A stretch of DNA of 64,000 bases from Psychromonas sp. SP041 (GCF_000470315.2 NZ_CBRF02000011.1:56375-120374); one strand, 5' to 3'; counted from the first letter of the stretch, positions 30,385 through 38,393 are shown. Notes: generated by a model not told the origin, from the sequence alone. Numbers and translations are program-made.

Positions 30385-30747
30385 TTAATCTTTTTCTTGG
30401 TAGTGGAATTTAGTGTTAACAACTCCCTGATAAACAATTTGGCCATTTTTATTCATCGATTCATCTACCGAAACATAAGAGTTATCTAAATGAATACTTG
30501 ATTGTAAAGCATTCCATACTTTTAATTCTTGACCTAATTCAACACTAGATTTTTTTATTAATACTTGTAGCTTATTGTAACCATTTTCATAAGCTTCTGA
30601 CTTACTGCTCACAAAAGGAGTAATTATCTGTCTATCATTGTTACGAGTTGAATAATGACTGTTATTAAATTGTGTATGAGCCAATGCTTGTGTACTTATT
30701 AGAGATAGGCTTGACGTTAGTAATAATGCAGTAATAATAGCTTTCAT
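30385..30747 (-). CDS. Small secreted protein, possibly DUF3316-like
   Basis: 120 residues. A clear signal peptide (MKAIITALLLTSSLSLISTQ, cleavage after ALA near residue 23) is followed by a short beta-rich domain (FVSSKSEAYENGYNKLQVLI, then SYVSVDESMNKNGQIVYQGV). The pattern resembles Vibrio-type DUF3316 proteins, but I am not sure of the family. A CusR-like box 94 bp upstream suggests that it belongs to the copper response. Confidence 0.7.
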   Translation of the reverse strand: MKAIITALLLTSSLSLISTQALAHTQFNNSHYSTRNNDRQIITPFVSSKSEAYENGYNKLQVLIKKSSVELGQELKVWNALQSSIHLDNSYVSVDESMNKNGQIVYQGVVNTKFHYQEKD

Positions 30748-30840
30748 GGTATATCCTTAAAATATAATGGTATGTTTGATTGTATCTCTCTTTAATTCCC
30801 TTCCAGAATAACAATACTTAGCTGACGCTTTTAGGTCATT

Positions 30841-30862
30841 AAAATGACAAAAGAGTCATATT
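30841..30862. promoter_or_regulatory. CusR-like box upstream of the small secreted protein gene
   Basis: AAAATGACAA, AA, GAGTCATATT. The left half is identical to the E. coli CusR half-site, the right half matches 7 of 10 positions. It is 94 bp upstream of the leftward gene ending at 30747. Confidence 0.65.
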
Positions 30863-30890
30863 CAAAATTTATTTTTTTATTGAAACTTTC

Positions 30891-30921
30891 TTGACCATCC
30901 CCCTAGGGTAAGGGTTATTTT
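30891..30921 (+). promoter_or_regulatory. Candidate MerR/CueR-type promoter
   Basis: TTGACC (30891-30896) is separated by 19 bp from TATTTT (30916-30921), the overlong spacer typical of MerR-family promoters. The spacer region holds an imperfect 22-bp dyad (30894-30915; ACCATCCCCCT against AGGGTAAGGGT) centred on CCCTAGGG. CueR promoters have the same plan, with ACC...GGT ends. It would drive rightward transcription toward the gene at 31175, about 250 bp downstream. No cueR gene is present here. Confidence 0.4.
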
Positions 30922-31174
30922 TATTGAGCAATATAAATACAATAGAAAGATAAGAATAAACAGCGATAGAGAGTCACGATATAACTATCATAAGAGACAT
31001 CGCTGATACGTTCTCAGACCCTTTCAATAAACGATGAAAATATAGAGCAGATGATTTAGTTTGTTAATAAGCTAGCGTACAAATAATCAATATAACTTAA
31101 ATTATTATTAGCTTTTCATTTAGTCCTAATATGTTGGAAATTTTCACATCATCATTAAATTTAGGAGTTAAAAT

Positions 31175-31546
31175 ATGAATAACTTCAATCACAGAGTTGG
31201 TGTTAATGAAGAAAATATCGTCAACCGAAAATTACAATTAACAGGGGTTAATGAACAAAATTATTCTTTTATTTATGCTGAAATCAACAAGACTTTTGGG
31301 GTAGATAGGATAAGTATAGATTTACTCTCAAATAAATTAGATATCAGTTATGACGCCACCCATATTAATTTAATCACAATTGAGAATATACTATCTGTAC
31401 ATGATATCAGTGTAACAAAAAATTGGTGGAATCGAACAAAGGAAAGTTACTATAAATTTGTTGATCAAAATATTATGGAGCAAAAAGATCACAAAGAAGT
31501 TTGTTGTCACAAGCCGCCAATAATCCCTAAAAAAAGTAAAAAGTAA
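31175..31546 (+). CDS. Small protein with HMA-like fold but no CxxC
   Basis: 123 residues, start ATG with AGGAG upstream. Residues about 18-80 (KLQLTGVNEQNYSFIYAEIN, then VDRISIDLLSNKLDISYDAT and TIENILSVHDISV) read as a beta-alpha-beta-beta-alpha-beta ferredoxin-like unit, as in heavy-metal-associated domains. The metal-binding CxxC loop is absent (GVNEQNYS instead). The C-terminal tail has a vicinal Cys-Cys-His (VCCHKPP) that could bind metal instead. It stands at the right end of the copper island. The function is not established. Confidence 0.7.
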   Translation: MNNFNHRVGVNEENIVNRKLQLTGVNEQNYSFIYAEINKTFGVDRISIDLLSNKLDISYDATHINLITIENILSVHDISVTKNWWNRTKESYYKFVDQNIMEQKDHKEVCCHKPPIIPKKSKK

Positions 31547-32219
31547 AAAGTAAAATGGTAATAATTTTCTGGCTAATCGCTTCTAATATTTTTATTTAGC
31601 ATCATGTTTAATAGAAATTAATAATACTAACCTAATATTAACGGTTTAAGTTTTGTCATCGCAATGTTGAAGAATACCCATTATTACCTTTCACATGAGG
31701 TAGTGTATTGGCATAGTAAAAAATTTAAAGGCGGCTTTTAAAAAACACTAAGAGCTAAGGTAATGAATTTGATGGAATTAAAACGAAGGCAAACTTTAAC
31801 AGCTTATTGAGTAACTCACTTTTCCCCTAATACCTGTTTAGAAACTTCAGATACCCATCTGAATCCATTAACCATTATAAGACTGGCATTGAACTATGCT
31901 CTCGAAATAATCTAAGTGGATGTCGAGCATATCACGACTTACAAATCATAAAGATAGTGACCAAGTTAATTTACCAATGTGAAGCTTGCTTTTGAGAAAA
32001 GAGATCATGTTGATTTTACCAATTGAGATATTTTTAGGTCCTATTGGCTCTCTTATTTTTTAATTAATACTATGGGCACTATGTTAATAGTGTGGACGTA
32101 GAGTAGGATAAGACAATCTATTTATTTGATTTCTAATTATATATGTTTGTATTTGTATAGAGATTTTATTTATGCAAGTATACAGGGGTAGTGTACGTTA
32201 AACCTATTAAGGGCAATCT
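31547..32219. other. Gene-less stretch before hpf
   Basis: About 670 bp with stops in all frames and no recognised RNA, repeat or element. It must hold the hpf promoter; the GGGCAATCT just before 32220 contains a weak ribosome binding site. Confidence 0.4.
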
Positions 32220-32570
32220 ATGAAAATAAATACTTCCGGTCACCATGTTGATATTACTGATAGCATTAAAGAGCACTTAGAAGAAAAATTCGCTAAAGTA
32301 TCTACTCACTTTCCCTCGCTTATCTCGCTCGATATTATCATTTCCAAAGAGCATGGTGAGTTTAATGTTGAAATTCGCACCAATTATGAAGGAACTAGCC
32401 TTGCTGCTAAAGGTAATGACCCAGTTATGTACCCTGCTATTACAAGTGCCGCTAAAAAATTAGATACCGTGTTAAAACACCGTAAAGGTCAATTAAAAGC
32501 AGATTTACATGAAAAGCCTGAACTGATTGAACCTGAAAGTACGGATGAAGTAGAAGAAGAAATTAACTAA
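32220..32570 (+). CDS. hpf: Ribosome hibernation promoting factor (HPF/RaiA family, short form)
   Basis: 116 residues. MKINTSGHHVDITDSIKEHL at the start and the conserved NDPVMYPAITSAAKKLDTVL toward the end identify the S30AE fold that binds the 30S decoding centre in stationary phase. The length and acidic tail (EPESTDEVEEEIN) fit the short HPF/RaiA type and not the long dimerising form. A strong terminator follows. Confidence 0.93.
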   Translation: MKINTSGHHVDITDSIKEHLEEKFAKVSTHFPSLISLDIIISKEHGEFNVEIRTNYEGTSLAAKGNDPVMYPAITSAAKKLDTVLKHRKGQLKADLHEKPELIEPESTDEVEEEIN

Positions 32571-32602
32571 AATTAACCTACTTTATTAAAGAACCCTCTT
32601 AA

Positions 32603-32627
32603 AACGCAGCTTACGCTGCGTTTTTTT
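32603..32627 (+). terminator. Rho-independent terminator after hpf
   Basis: AACGCAGC (32603-32610), loop TTAC, GCTGCGTT (32615-32622), then five further T. Confidence 0.9.
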
Positions 32628-32668
32628 GTTTGGGCATTATAAAAACTTCACAGAGTCTTTCATTTTAG

Positions 32669-32732
32669 CTTTTTACCTTTTTACCTTTTTACCTTTTTAC
32701 CTTTTTACCTTTTTACCTTTTTACCTTTTTAC
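32669..32732. repeat. Eight perfect copies of an 8-bp tandem repeat
   Basis: CTTTTTAC is repeated exactly eight times (64 bp) without interruption. It lies 42 bp past the hpf terminator and 165 bp before the HNH fragment. It is not in a recognisable coding frame. Perfect octamer arrays are prone to slippage, so copy number may vary between strains. Confidence 0.9.
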
Positions 32733-32897
32733 ATAACTAGCCTGTTTTCTAAAAAATGATGTTTGTGATTATTCTCTAACTAAGTGGCGAAAATTAGTTG
32801 CCCACCACACTTGAATAGAATCACTCATTGAAAAACAGCAAATATAATTAAACATCCCCGCGAATTGAACGTGCGTGAAATTGATTAACTAAGGCGC

Positions 32898-33221
32898 TTG
32901 GGGGTACAAAGCGACTTAGAAAAAACGGTTCAAATTGCAAGTAATGACAGTTCAGAAAACAGAAGATTAAGATTAGAATCTGCACCTAAAGAACCTATTT
33001 TAATTGAGGCACGAACCAAGCTCTACCGACGCAATCCCGACGTGGTAGCTAAAACTCTATACAGAGCACTAGGTGTATGTGAAAACTGCAAGGCCAAAGC
33101 ACCATTTGCGCGTAAGCGAGACAACAGCCCTTACCTTAAAGTACATCATATAAAGATGCTTTCTGCTGGTGGACTTGATTGTATTGAAAATACAGTGGCG
33201 TTATGCCCAAACTGTCTATAG
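32898..33221 (+). pseudogene. HNH endonuclease C-terminal fragment
   Basis: The 107 codons encode the C-terminal part of a restriction-type HNH nuclease: GVCENCKAKAPF (first zinc pair), YLKVHHIKMLSAGGLDCIEN (catalytic HH) and TVALCPNC (second zinc pair). A stop follows where functional relatives continue CPNCHR..LH, so the final catalytic/zinc histidines are lost. The next bases still encode LHF in the same frame after the stop. The N-terminal specificity part is also missing and the only start is a TTG without a ribosome binding site. It looks like a decaying defence gene. Confidence 0.75.
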
Positions 33222-33343
33222 CTTCATTTCAATTAGCCAACCTACTGATTGTTATTGTTTTATCGTTTATTATTGACCAACCACCGCATTCCATATCTGT
33301 GCCTGTGGTAACATGAATCATCATCGATTAAATAGGGTTCATA

Positions 33344-35679
33344 ATGCTAAGAAGAATACAAAAAATTGAAGGTATCGGTAGCTATCACAGCGCAAGAGCT
33401 GGTGACACGCAATTTTCTGACGTGAATATAATCTATGGTGAAAACCGTAACGGTAAAAGTACGCTGTGTGACATTTTCTATTCTCTGCGTCTAATAACCC
33501 TGAATTAATCAAAGACCGCAAGGCGATACCAAGACAAGGTACAGCGGCTAACCCTATGAAAGTCGAGTTTCAATTCGCTAATGCACCAACCTGTGTTTTT
33601 TCAAACGAAACTTGGGCGACTGCATTACCCGCCGATTGTGAGCTACATATCTTTGACCACAACTTCATTCATCGAAATGTAATGAGTGGCACTGTCAACA
33701 ATCGAGAAAACTCAGAGAACATTTCAAACTTTATTCTAGGCGAAGACAACACTGAGCTTTTTGAGACCCTTAAAACTGAAAAAGAAACTCTAACTATTAC
33801 TAAAGCAAACCTTAAGAGCGCCAAAACCGAGCTAGAGGCGAGTGGGGTTAACGACGTAGCTACATATGTTGTTTCTGACCTTCCAACAGAGTCTATCGAT
33901 GAGTTGAATACAGCGATTGCAGAATCTATCGCTGAGCAAGATTCGTTAACCGTGCAAATTGGCAACGTCACTCAATCTAAAGCTCGATGCAACTTAAAAG
34001 AAATTTCTACTTCTTTTGATATCACAGATACAAGTAATGAAATTAATGAGTGCTTAGAAACTAGCATGGAAGAAGCTCACACCGATGCGCAGGCTCTGGT
34101 ACAAGAGCACATGGCACGTCTGAAAGAGCAAAACGGCTTTAAAGGATGGGTCTCTAACGGCTTAGCTCATTTAGAAGATGACTGTCCATTCTGTGGTCAA
34201 GAGTTTGAGGGAGATTCCCTAGAGCTAATTAATAGCTACAAAGTTGCATTCAATGAAGCTTTCGCCAACTTCATTAAAGAAACTAAAGCGGGTGCTACAC
34301 AACTGCTTACGAAGCAATTGATTTCTATTGATGAACAAGCTATCAACCAGCTCCATGAAGAAAACAAGAGAGTGCTTGAGCTATATCTAGAGCAGGTTGT
34401 TGTTGAGCAAACTGCTGATAATAAGCAACTTATTGATGATACGCATGAGGTGGTTAAGTCGGCCATTGAAAAACTGAACGAAAAGCATGAAGAGTTGAAA
34501 CCTCAAGTTCTAGAGCTTCTAAATGTAAAAATCGAAACAGCATACAATTCTATTGAAGCAATTGACTTCTCTCCTCTACAGTTGGCTATTGACTCGTTTA
34601 ATGAAGCTAAAGAAGCCTATAAGGTCGTTATCAACTCGGTAAATGAAAAGCTTACTGAATTTAAAGGTGGCCTCGATTCGGATGCTTTAACTACTGACAA
34701 AGCAACAGAGAACGTAAATCAGAAAGCACTTGAGAGTAAAAAGCTACGTCATACCCTAGAAGAAAAATGTGCGACATATCGACAACTAAGCACTCAAGTT
34801 GAGCAAGACCAAGAGACCTACGATAACAACAAGACAGTATTAGAAGATTCTCAAGAAGCATTTCTAGATATCTACTTTGATGAGATTAACCTGCTATTCC
34901 AAAATCTTGGCTCTAGAAATTTCAACATTAGCAGAAAGCAAAATAATAACGGCCGAAAAATTGTCTATGACTTAGAGGTCAGTTTCAACGGTACACCGGT
35001 TCCAAGAAACAAAATGAACTGCTTATTCAGTGAGTCTGATAGACGCGCTTTGGCGCTATGCATCTACCTAGCTAAAATTAACAAGCTGCCGGATGAAGAC
35101 AAAGCCAAAGCTATACTGGTAATGGATGACCCTGTTACTAGCTTTGACAATGAACGAATCTCTAGCATTTTGAATAAACTTTATGAGATTTCACCATCAA
35201 TAAAACAACTTTTCATAACAACCCACTACCGTGGAATGGCTGCTACTGCTATTAAGAAGTTCGCAAATACAAGTGCGCTAAAAATAGTAAAAGTGGCGAA
35301 CGGTTCGGACTTTGCGCGCACCACAGAAGCAGAGATGACAGCTACAGAGCATGACGACGCTTACAACGAAATTACAGCGTTTGTTAACAATGAAGTCAAT
35401 GACAACAAGATTCTCAAGCTAAGACCATTCTTGGAAACAGAACTTCGTCATAGATATAAAGACCAGCTTAGAGCCAATGGAGCAACTCTGAGAACGGACT
35501 TTTCTGTGTGCATTGATACACTGAAAGACAATAACGTAATTTCAGAAGCAGTCGCGCAAGAAATACACTCATTCAGAACAACTTTCAACCCACCAATGCA
35601 CGTATTAATGGAAATGAGTATCGAAGACGTTCGCAATACTGCTACTAATATGATGGATTTAATCTATAGCCGACTATAA
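33344..35679 (+). pseudogene. AAA_13-type zinc-hook ATPase (PrrC/RloC-like), single frameshift
   Basis: The ATG at 33344 (AGGG six bases upstream) begins MLRRIQKIEGIGSYHSARAG and includes the Walker A GENRNGKST. After CT at 33485-33486 one base is missing, and the frame continues from 33487 as ASNNPELIKDRKAIP to 35679, about 777 residues in all. Features: LHIFDHNFIHRNVMSG (AAA_13), long coiled coils with a central CPFCGQ zinc-hook (34189-34206), Walker B AILVMDDPVTSFDNER, and ITTHYRG. The C-terminal region has LRPFLETELRHRY (R-x3-E) and later NPPMH, reminiscent of the R-x3-E...H anticodon-nuclease signature of PrrC/RloC. Family known: tRNA-cutting antiphage proteins. Nuclease function here is inference. 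Confidence 0.75.
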
Positions 35680-35696
35680 ACAAAAGGGAGCTTGAG

Positions 35697-35798
35697 CTAA
35701 AAATCTAAATCATCTGGCGCACCATCATTACTAACGCCAGATGTTAAATGCTCAAGCTCTTCTTTAAAATTTTGAGTGTTAGTTTCAACGTCTATTTT
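35697..35798 (-). pseudogene. C-terminal remnant of an unidentified gene
   Basis: On the minus strand an open stretch of 33 codons ends at a TAG (35697-35699) and reads KIDVETNTQNFKEELEHLTS, then GVSNDGAPDDLDF. An upstream in-frame TGA (35799-35801) blocks it and no start exists. The acidic ending looks like a genuine protein C terminus. The same bases contain nested inverted repeats (35688-35697 with 35750-35759; 35711-35719 with 35735-35743), which may serve as a terminator for the ATPase gene. The rest of the 35680-36072 gap is AT-rich with nothing else recognised. Confidence 0.4.
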
Positions 35799-35944
35799 TC
35801 AGTTTCTGAAACCATGATACTGATTGAGAATAAAGCTTTATAAGACTTTCTTACAAATTATTGTATTCGTTAAATAAAAACGAAGATAAAGATTCCTCAC
35901 AAGCCCTTATCTTATAGTGTTATAAAACACCTATAAATGAAATC

Positions 35945-35959
35945 AAAACGAAGACAATC
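35945..35959. repeat. Left 15-bp flanking repeat of the viperin cassette
   Basis: AAAACGAAGACAATC. Its exact reverse complement GATTGTCTTCGTTTT is at 41599-41613. A looser relative AAAAACGAAGATAA is at 35877-35890. The two perfect copies enclose all four cassette genes. Confidence 0.5.
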
Positions 35960-36072
35960 CCAAAATACTGATTTAATTAAATAATCACCATAAGCATAGA
36001 ATTTCGTACTTCATTGTTATGCTCCCACTGATTCCATAACAAATATGCATAAAAGCAGGAGGGGTTGGCATC

Positions 36073-36987
36073 TTATAGAGAAATATCAAATGCTGATGGG
36101 CACTTATTATTTGATTTTTTATTAGTCCCTTGTTCAACAACGGCTTTAAAATTAACAATAAGCCCAACAGCAATATCCTTTTCATTCATTTGCAGTTCAT
36201 TAGAATTAAAATGGAAACTTCCTTTTGCAGTATCAATAAAGCCAAATTGCTTTAAACGTTCCCACTTACGAACTTTTCCTTGTAGCAGTTTATACCCTGA
36301 AGTTAGATCTTTCTTTTTCAACTCGATAAAACATCGGTCAATTTGTTCATCAACAATATTAAAAATATCATCCTTATCTTTGATTAATTTTTTTAAACTA
36401 GTGCATTGATAAGTTCGAGGATCAAATGATGAATCGAGTATTTTAAGCATTGTTCCCATATCACCTAAGTACACCGGTTCATTTACTTGTGCACATTTTT
36501 TATATGCAGCAATTAACAACGAATCGATATCATCTTCTTTTTCAAGCACTTCTTCAGGAGCTAAGAGATTTGTTGTATACACAAAATTATGGCAAGCCTT
36601 TCGAAACCGTTCAGGTGTTTTTTCTTGTCCTATCGCCATGACATGAAGTCCATGCTCACGAATTCGCTGCGCTAGACTATAAAAACCACCATCACTAGAG
36701 ACTATACAAACAGCATTAATTCTAGAATTTTTATTAATTAATTCTATAGCATCCATAACGAGTGCGTGATCAGCTGCATCTTTGCCATAATGAAACTGTT
36801 GCTTAGGACTTGAAGCAGTATTACGAAGGATATTCATCCAACCACTTTGTTGGGGGGACGTCCAGTCAGCATAGACCCACTTAATAGCAACTAATCCATA
36901 TTTCTCTACCTCTTCTAAAATTAAAGCATAATCATTATGAGAAGCATTCTCACCATCGACAAGTACTGCGAAATTCAATTTATTCAT
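36073..36987 (-). CDS. NYN-domain ribonuclease with LOTUS-like and cold-shock-like domains
   Basis: About 304 residues from the ATG at 36987 (GGA 11 bp upstream; ATGs at 37002 and 37011 are alternatives). Residues about 1-145 are a NYN (PIN-like) nuclease domain: FAVLVDGENASHND, DAADHALVMDAIELI and CIVSSDGGFYSLAQRIREHG give the acidic metal-binding residues. Residues about 155-225 resemble an OST-HTH/LOTUS RNA-binding domain (LLIAAYKKCAQVNEPVYLGD). The last 60 residues (KWERLKQFGFIDTAKGSFHF, then VGLIVNFKAVVEQG) look like a cold-shock fold. Third gene of the viperin operon; an RNA-degrading effector is plausible. Confidence 0.85.
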   Translation of the reverse strand: MNKLNFAVLVDGENASHNDYALILEEVEKYGLVAIKWVYADWTSPQQSGWMNILRNTASSPKQQFHYGKDAADHALVMDAIELINKNSRINAVCIVSSDGGFYSLAQRIREHGLHVMAIGQEKTPERFRKACHNFVYTTNLLAPEEVLEKEDDIDSLLIAAYKKCAQVNEPVYLGDMGTMLKILDSSFDPRTYQCTSLKKLIKDKDDIFNIVDEQIDRCFIELKKKDLTSGYKLLQGKVRKWERLKQFGFIDTAKGSFHFNSNELQMNEKDIAVGLIVNFKAVVEQGTNKKSNNKCPSAFDISL

Positions 36988-37055
36988 AATATAATATTCC
37001 ATTTTAATCATTGGCTATATGCGTCTTAAATAACCAAATAAATTACATAAGTGCA

Positions 37056-37406
37056 TTAAAAACGTTTAGTTAAATGCCAGCCATTACCAAAACTACATTC
37101 ATAAACTTGCAGGTCAATTCCATGCTCGTTATAAATAATATTAGCCCTAACATACGCTTCTTTTTTTACTCTATAAGTATCTTTGAAAGTCCCATCTCCA
37201 GCAGTGCATTTATTGCACTTTTTACTGGGTGTTATTCTTGCTTTAGGTGATAAATGCCAAAAACTACATTTAGCACATTGATAAGGAATCAAATAATTAT
37301 TGTATTGCTCCCTTGAATAATTAGCGGCATCAATGGCTTCATACTCATCATAATATTGATTTAAATGTTGCCCAGATTTTTTTCCAAAACATGTATCACT
37401 TTTCAT
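37056..37406 (-). CDS. Small zinc-ribbon-like protein with two C..WHL motifs
   Basis: 116 residues. Two similar motifs, YQCAKCSFWHLSPK (about 42-55) and YECSFGNGWHLTKR (about 102-115), flank a separate CNKC pair (about 64-67). The C-x2-C...WHL(T/S) pattern occurs in small bacterial and phage zinc-finger proteins of unknown function. The second copy has lost one cysteine. It lies 10 bp downstream of viperin and about 70 bp upstream of the NYN gene in the same operon. I cannot assign a function. Confidence 0.8.
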   Translation of the reverse strand: MKSDTCFGKKSGQHLNQYYDEYEAIDAANYSREQYNNYLIPYQCAKCSFWHLSPKARITPSKKCNKCTAGDGTFKDTYRVKKEAYVRANIIYNEHGIDLQVYECSFGNGWHLTKRF

Positions 37407-37416
37407 TTATACTCTC

Positions 37417-38337
37417 CTAAATTTCGCATAAGCTTGCTTCAATTGGAAAGTAACGAGCACTAAAAACGGCTTGATTAAAATTGACTTGTTTTAAAGCAAC
37501 TTCAACCCCTACATCATTTATAGCTTCACTGTATTTATAACCAGAAATATTAGAAACGTTTTGATAAAAACAACCTTTGGGATCTATCATTAAATAGGAC
37601 TCGGTCATTGCTAGGTTTGACTCTGCATAAATAGATAAACTTTCATTACGATGCTTTTCAATAAAAGAATTAAATTGCTCATCTGAAATAAGAAGTTCAT
37701 CAGAGCCATAGGGCATAACATGTAACACTTTCCACTTATCGGGTTTTATTTCAGAAATTAATTCAGTAAAATTTTCTTGCCAATTATGTATATTTACCAC
37801 TGTATTAATTTTAGTTTTAATACCTTTTTGTGTCCGAGTTAGCTCCATTAAAACAACTTTTAAATCATCAGCACCTAATGAATTTCCTTTTCTATCAGCT
37901 CTACCAATCAATTGCCTTGTTGCGTAGTTTTGACTGTCGAAACTTATTCCGACCATATCTAATATATTCTCAGGAAGATTAATTTTATTATTTAACAAAT
38001 AATGACCATTAGTAATGACCGATGTTTTGAATCCTTTCTTTTTTGCTAATCGTAAAATATTTAAAAATGTATCACCTAACATCATCGGTTCTCCTCCAGC
38101 AATATTAATTCGCACTTCATCATATTTTAGCTTTGCCTTTAAAGAAGAATCACTCCTTATAAAATATTCTGATAAGTTACTGAGTAATTTATCAACAGCA
38201 CTAAGCGAACGATGCAACTCATTTGGTTTTCCCCACTTAGCAAAACAATAATTGCATTTATAATTACAAGCTTCCGTTATATGCCAATTTATGACTAACT
38301 CTTTAATCTTATTTGCTTTAATATTATTAATTGTCAT
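37417..38337 (-). CDS. Prokaryotic viperin (radical SAM nucleotide 3'-deoxy-3',4'-didehydro synthase)
   Basis: 306 residues. The radical SAM cluster is C24-x3-C28-x2-C31 in EACNYKCNYCFAKW, followed by INIAGGEPMML. The match to human viperin continues: GISFDSQN...QLIGR, KTKINTVVN (viperin FKINSVIN), PDKWKVLHVMPYG (PVRWKVFQ), ISDEQFNSFIEKHRN (IGDEEFERFLERHKE), AESNLAMTESYLMIDPKG and DVGVEVALKQVNF (DVGVEEAIKFSGF). The end differs: RGGKYIW of viperin is replaced by ARYFPIE. Viperins convert NTPs to ddh-NTPs, which terminate viral RNA synthesis. First gene of a three-gene operon; AAGGAG precedes the start. No nucleotide kinase is adjacent. Confidence 0.93.
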   Translation of the reverse strand: MTINNIKANKIKELVINWHITEACNYKCNYCFAKWGKPNELHRSLSAVDKLLSNLSEYFIRSDSSLKAKLKYDEVRINIAGGEPMMLGDTFLNILRLAKKKGFKTSVITNGHYLLNNKINLPENILDMVGISFDSQNYATRQLIGRADRKGNSLGADDLKVVLMELTRTQKGIKTKINTVVNIHNWQENFTELISEIKPDKWKVLHVMPYGSDELLISDEQFNSFIEKHRNESLSIYAESNLAMTESYLMIDPKGCFYQNVSNISGYKYSEAINDVGVEVALKQVNFNQAVFSARYFPIEASLCEI

Positions 38338-38347
38338 TTTTTACTCC

Positions 38348-38392
38348 TTTTTAGTTGGTGCCTAAGTATCAATAACCTGACCCAACTAAAAA
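38348..38392. promoter_or_regulatory. 11-bp inverted repeat abutting the viperin ribosome binding site
   Basis: TTTTTAGTTGG (38348-38358) and CCAACTAAAAA (38382-38392) are perfect inverted repeats with a 23-nt spacer. In the viperin mRNA the right arm runs straight into the AAGGAG ribosome binding site (38344-38350), so the structure could be an operator or a leader hairpin limiting translation. Confidence 0.5.
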
Positions 38393-38393
38393 A

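Noticed and set aside
33480..33490. Programmed -1 frameshift in the ATPase gene
   Set aside because: No slippery heptamer (X XXY YYZ) at or near the site and no stable hairpin after it; a single-base deletion is simpler.
37417..38337. Alternative call as MoaA/PqqE/SPASM-type radical SAM maturase
   Set aside because: No C-terminal SPASM cysteine cluster, no peptide substrate gene nearby, and residue-by-residue agreement with viperin over the whole length.
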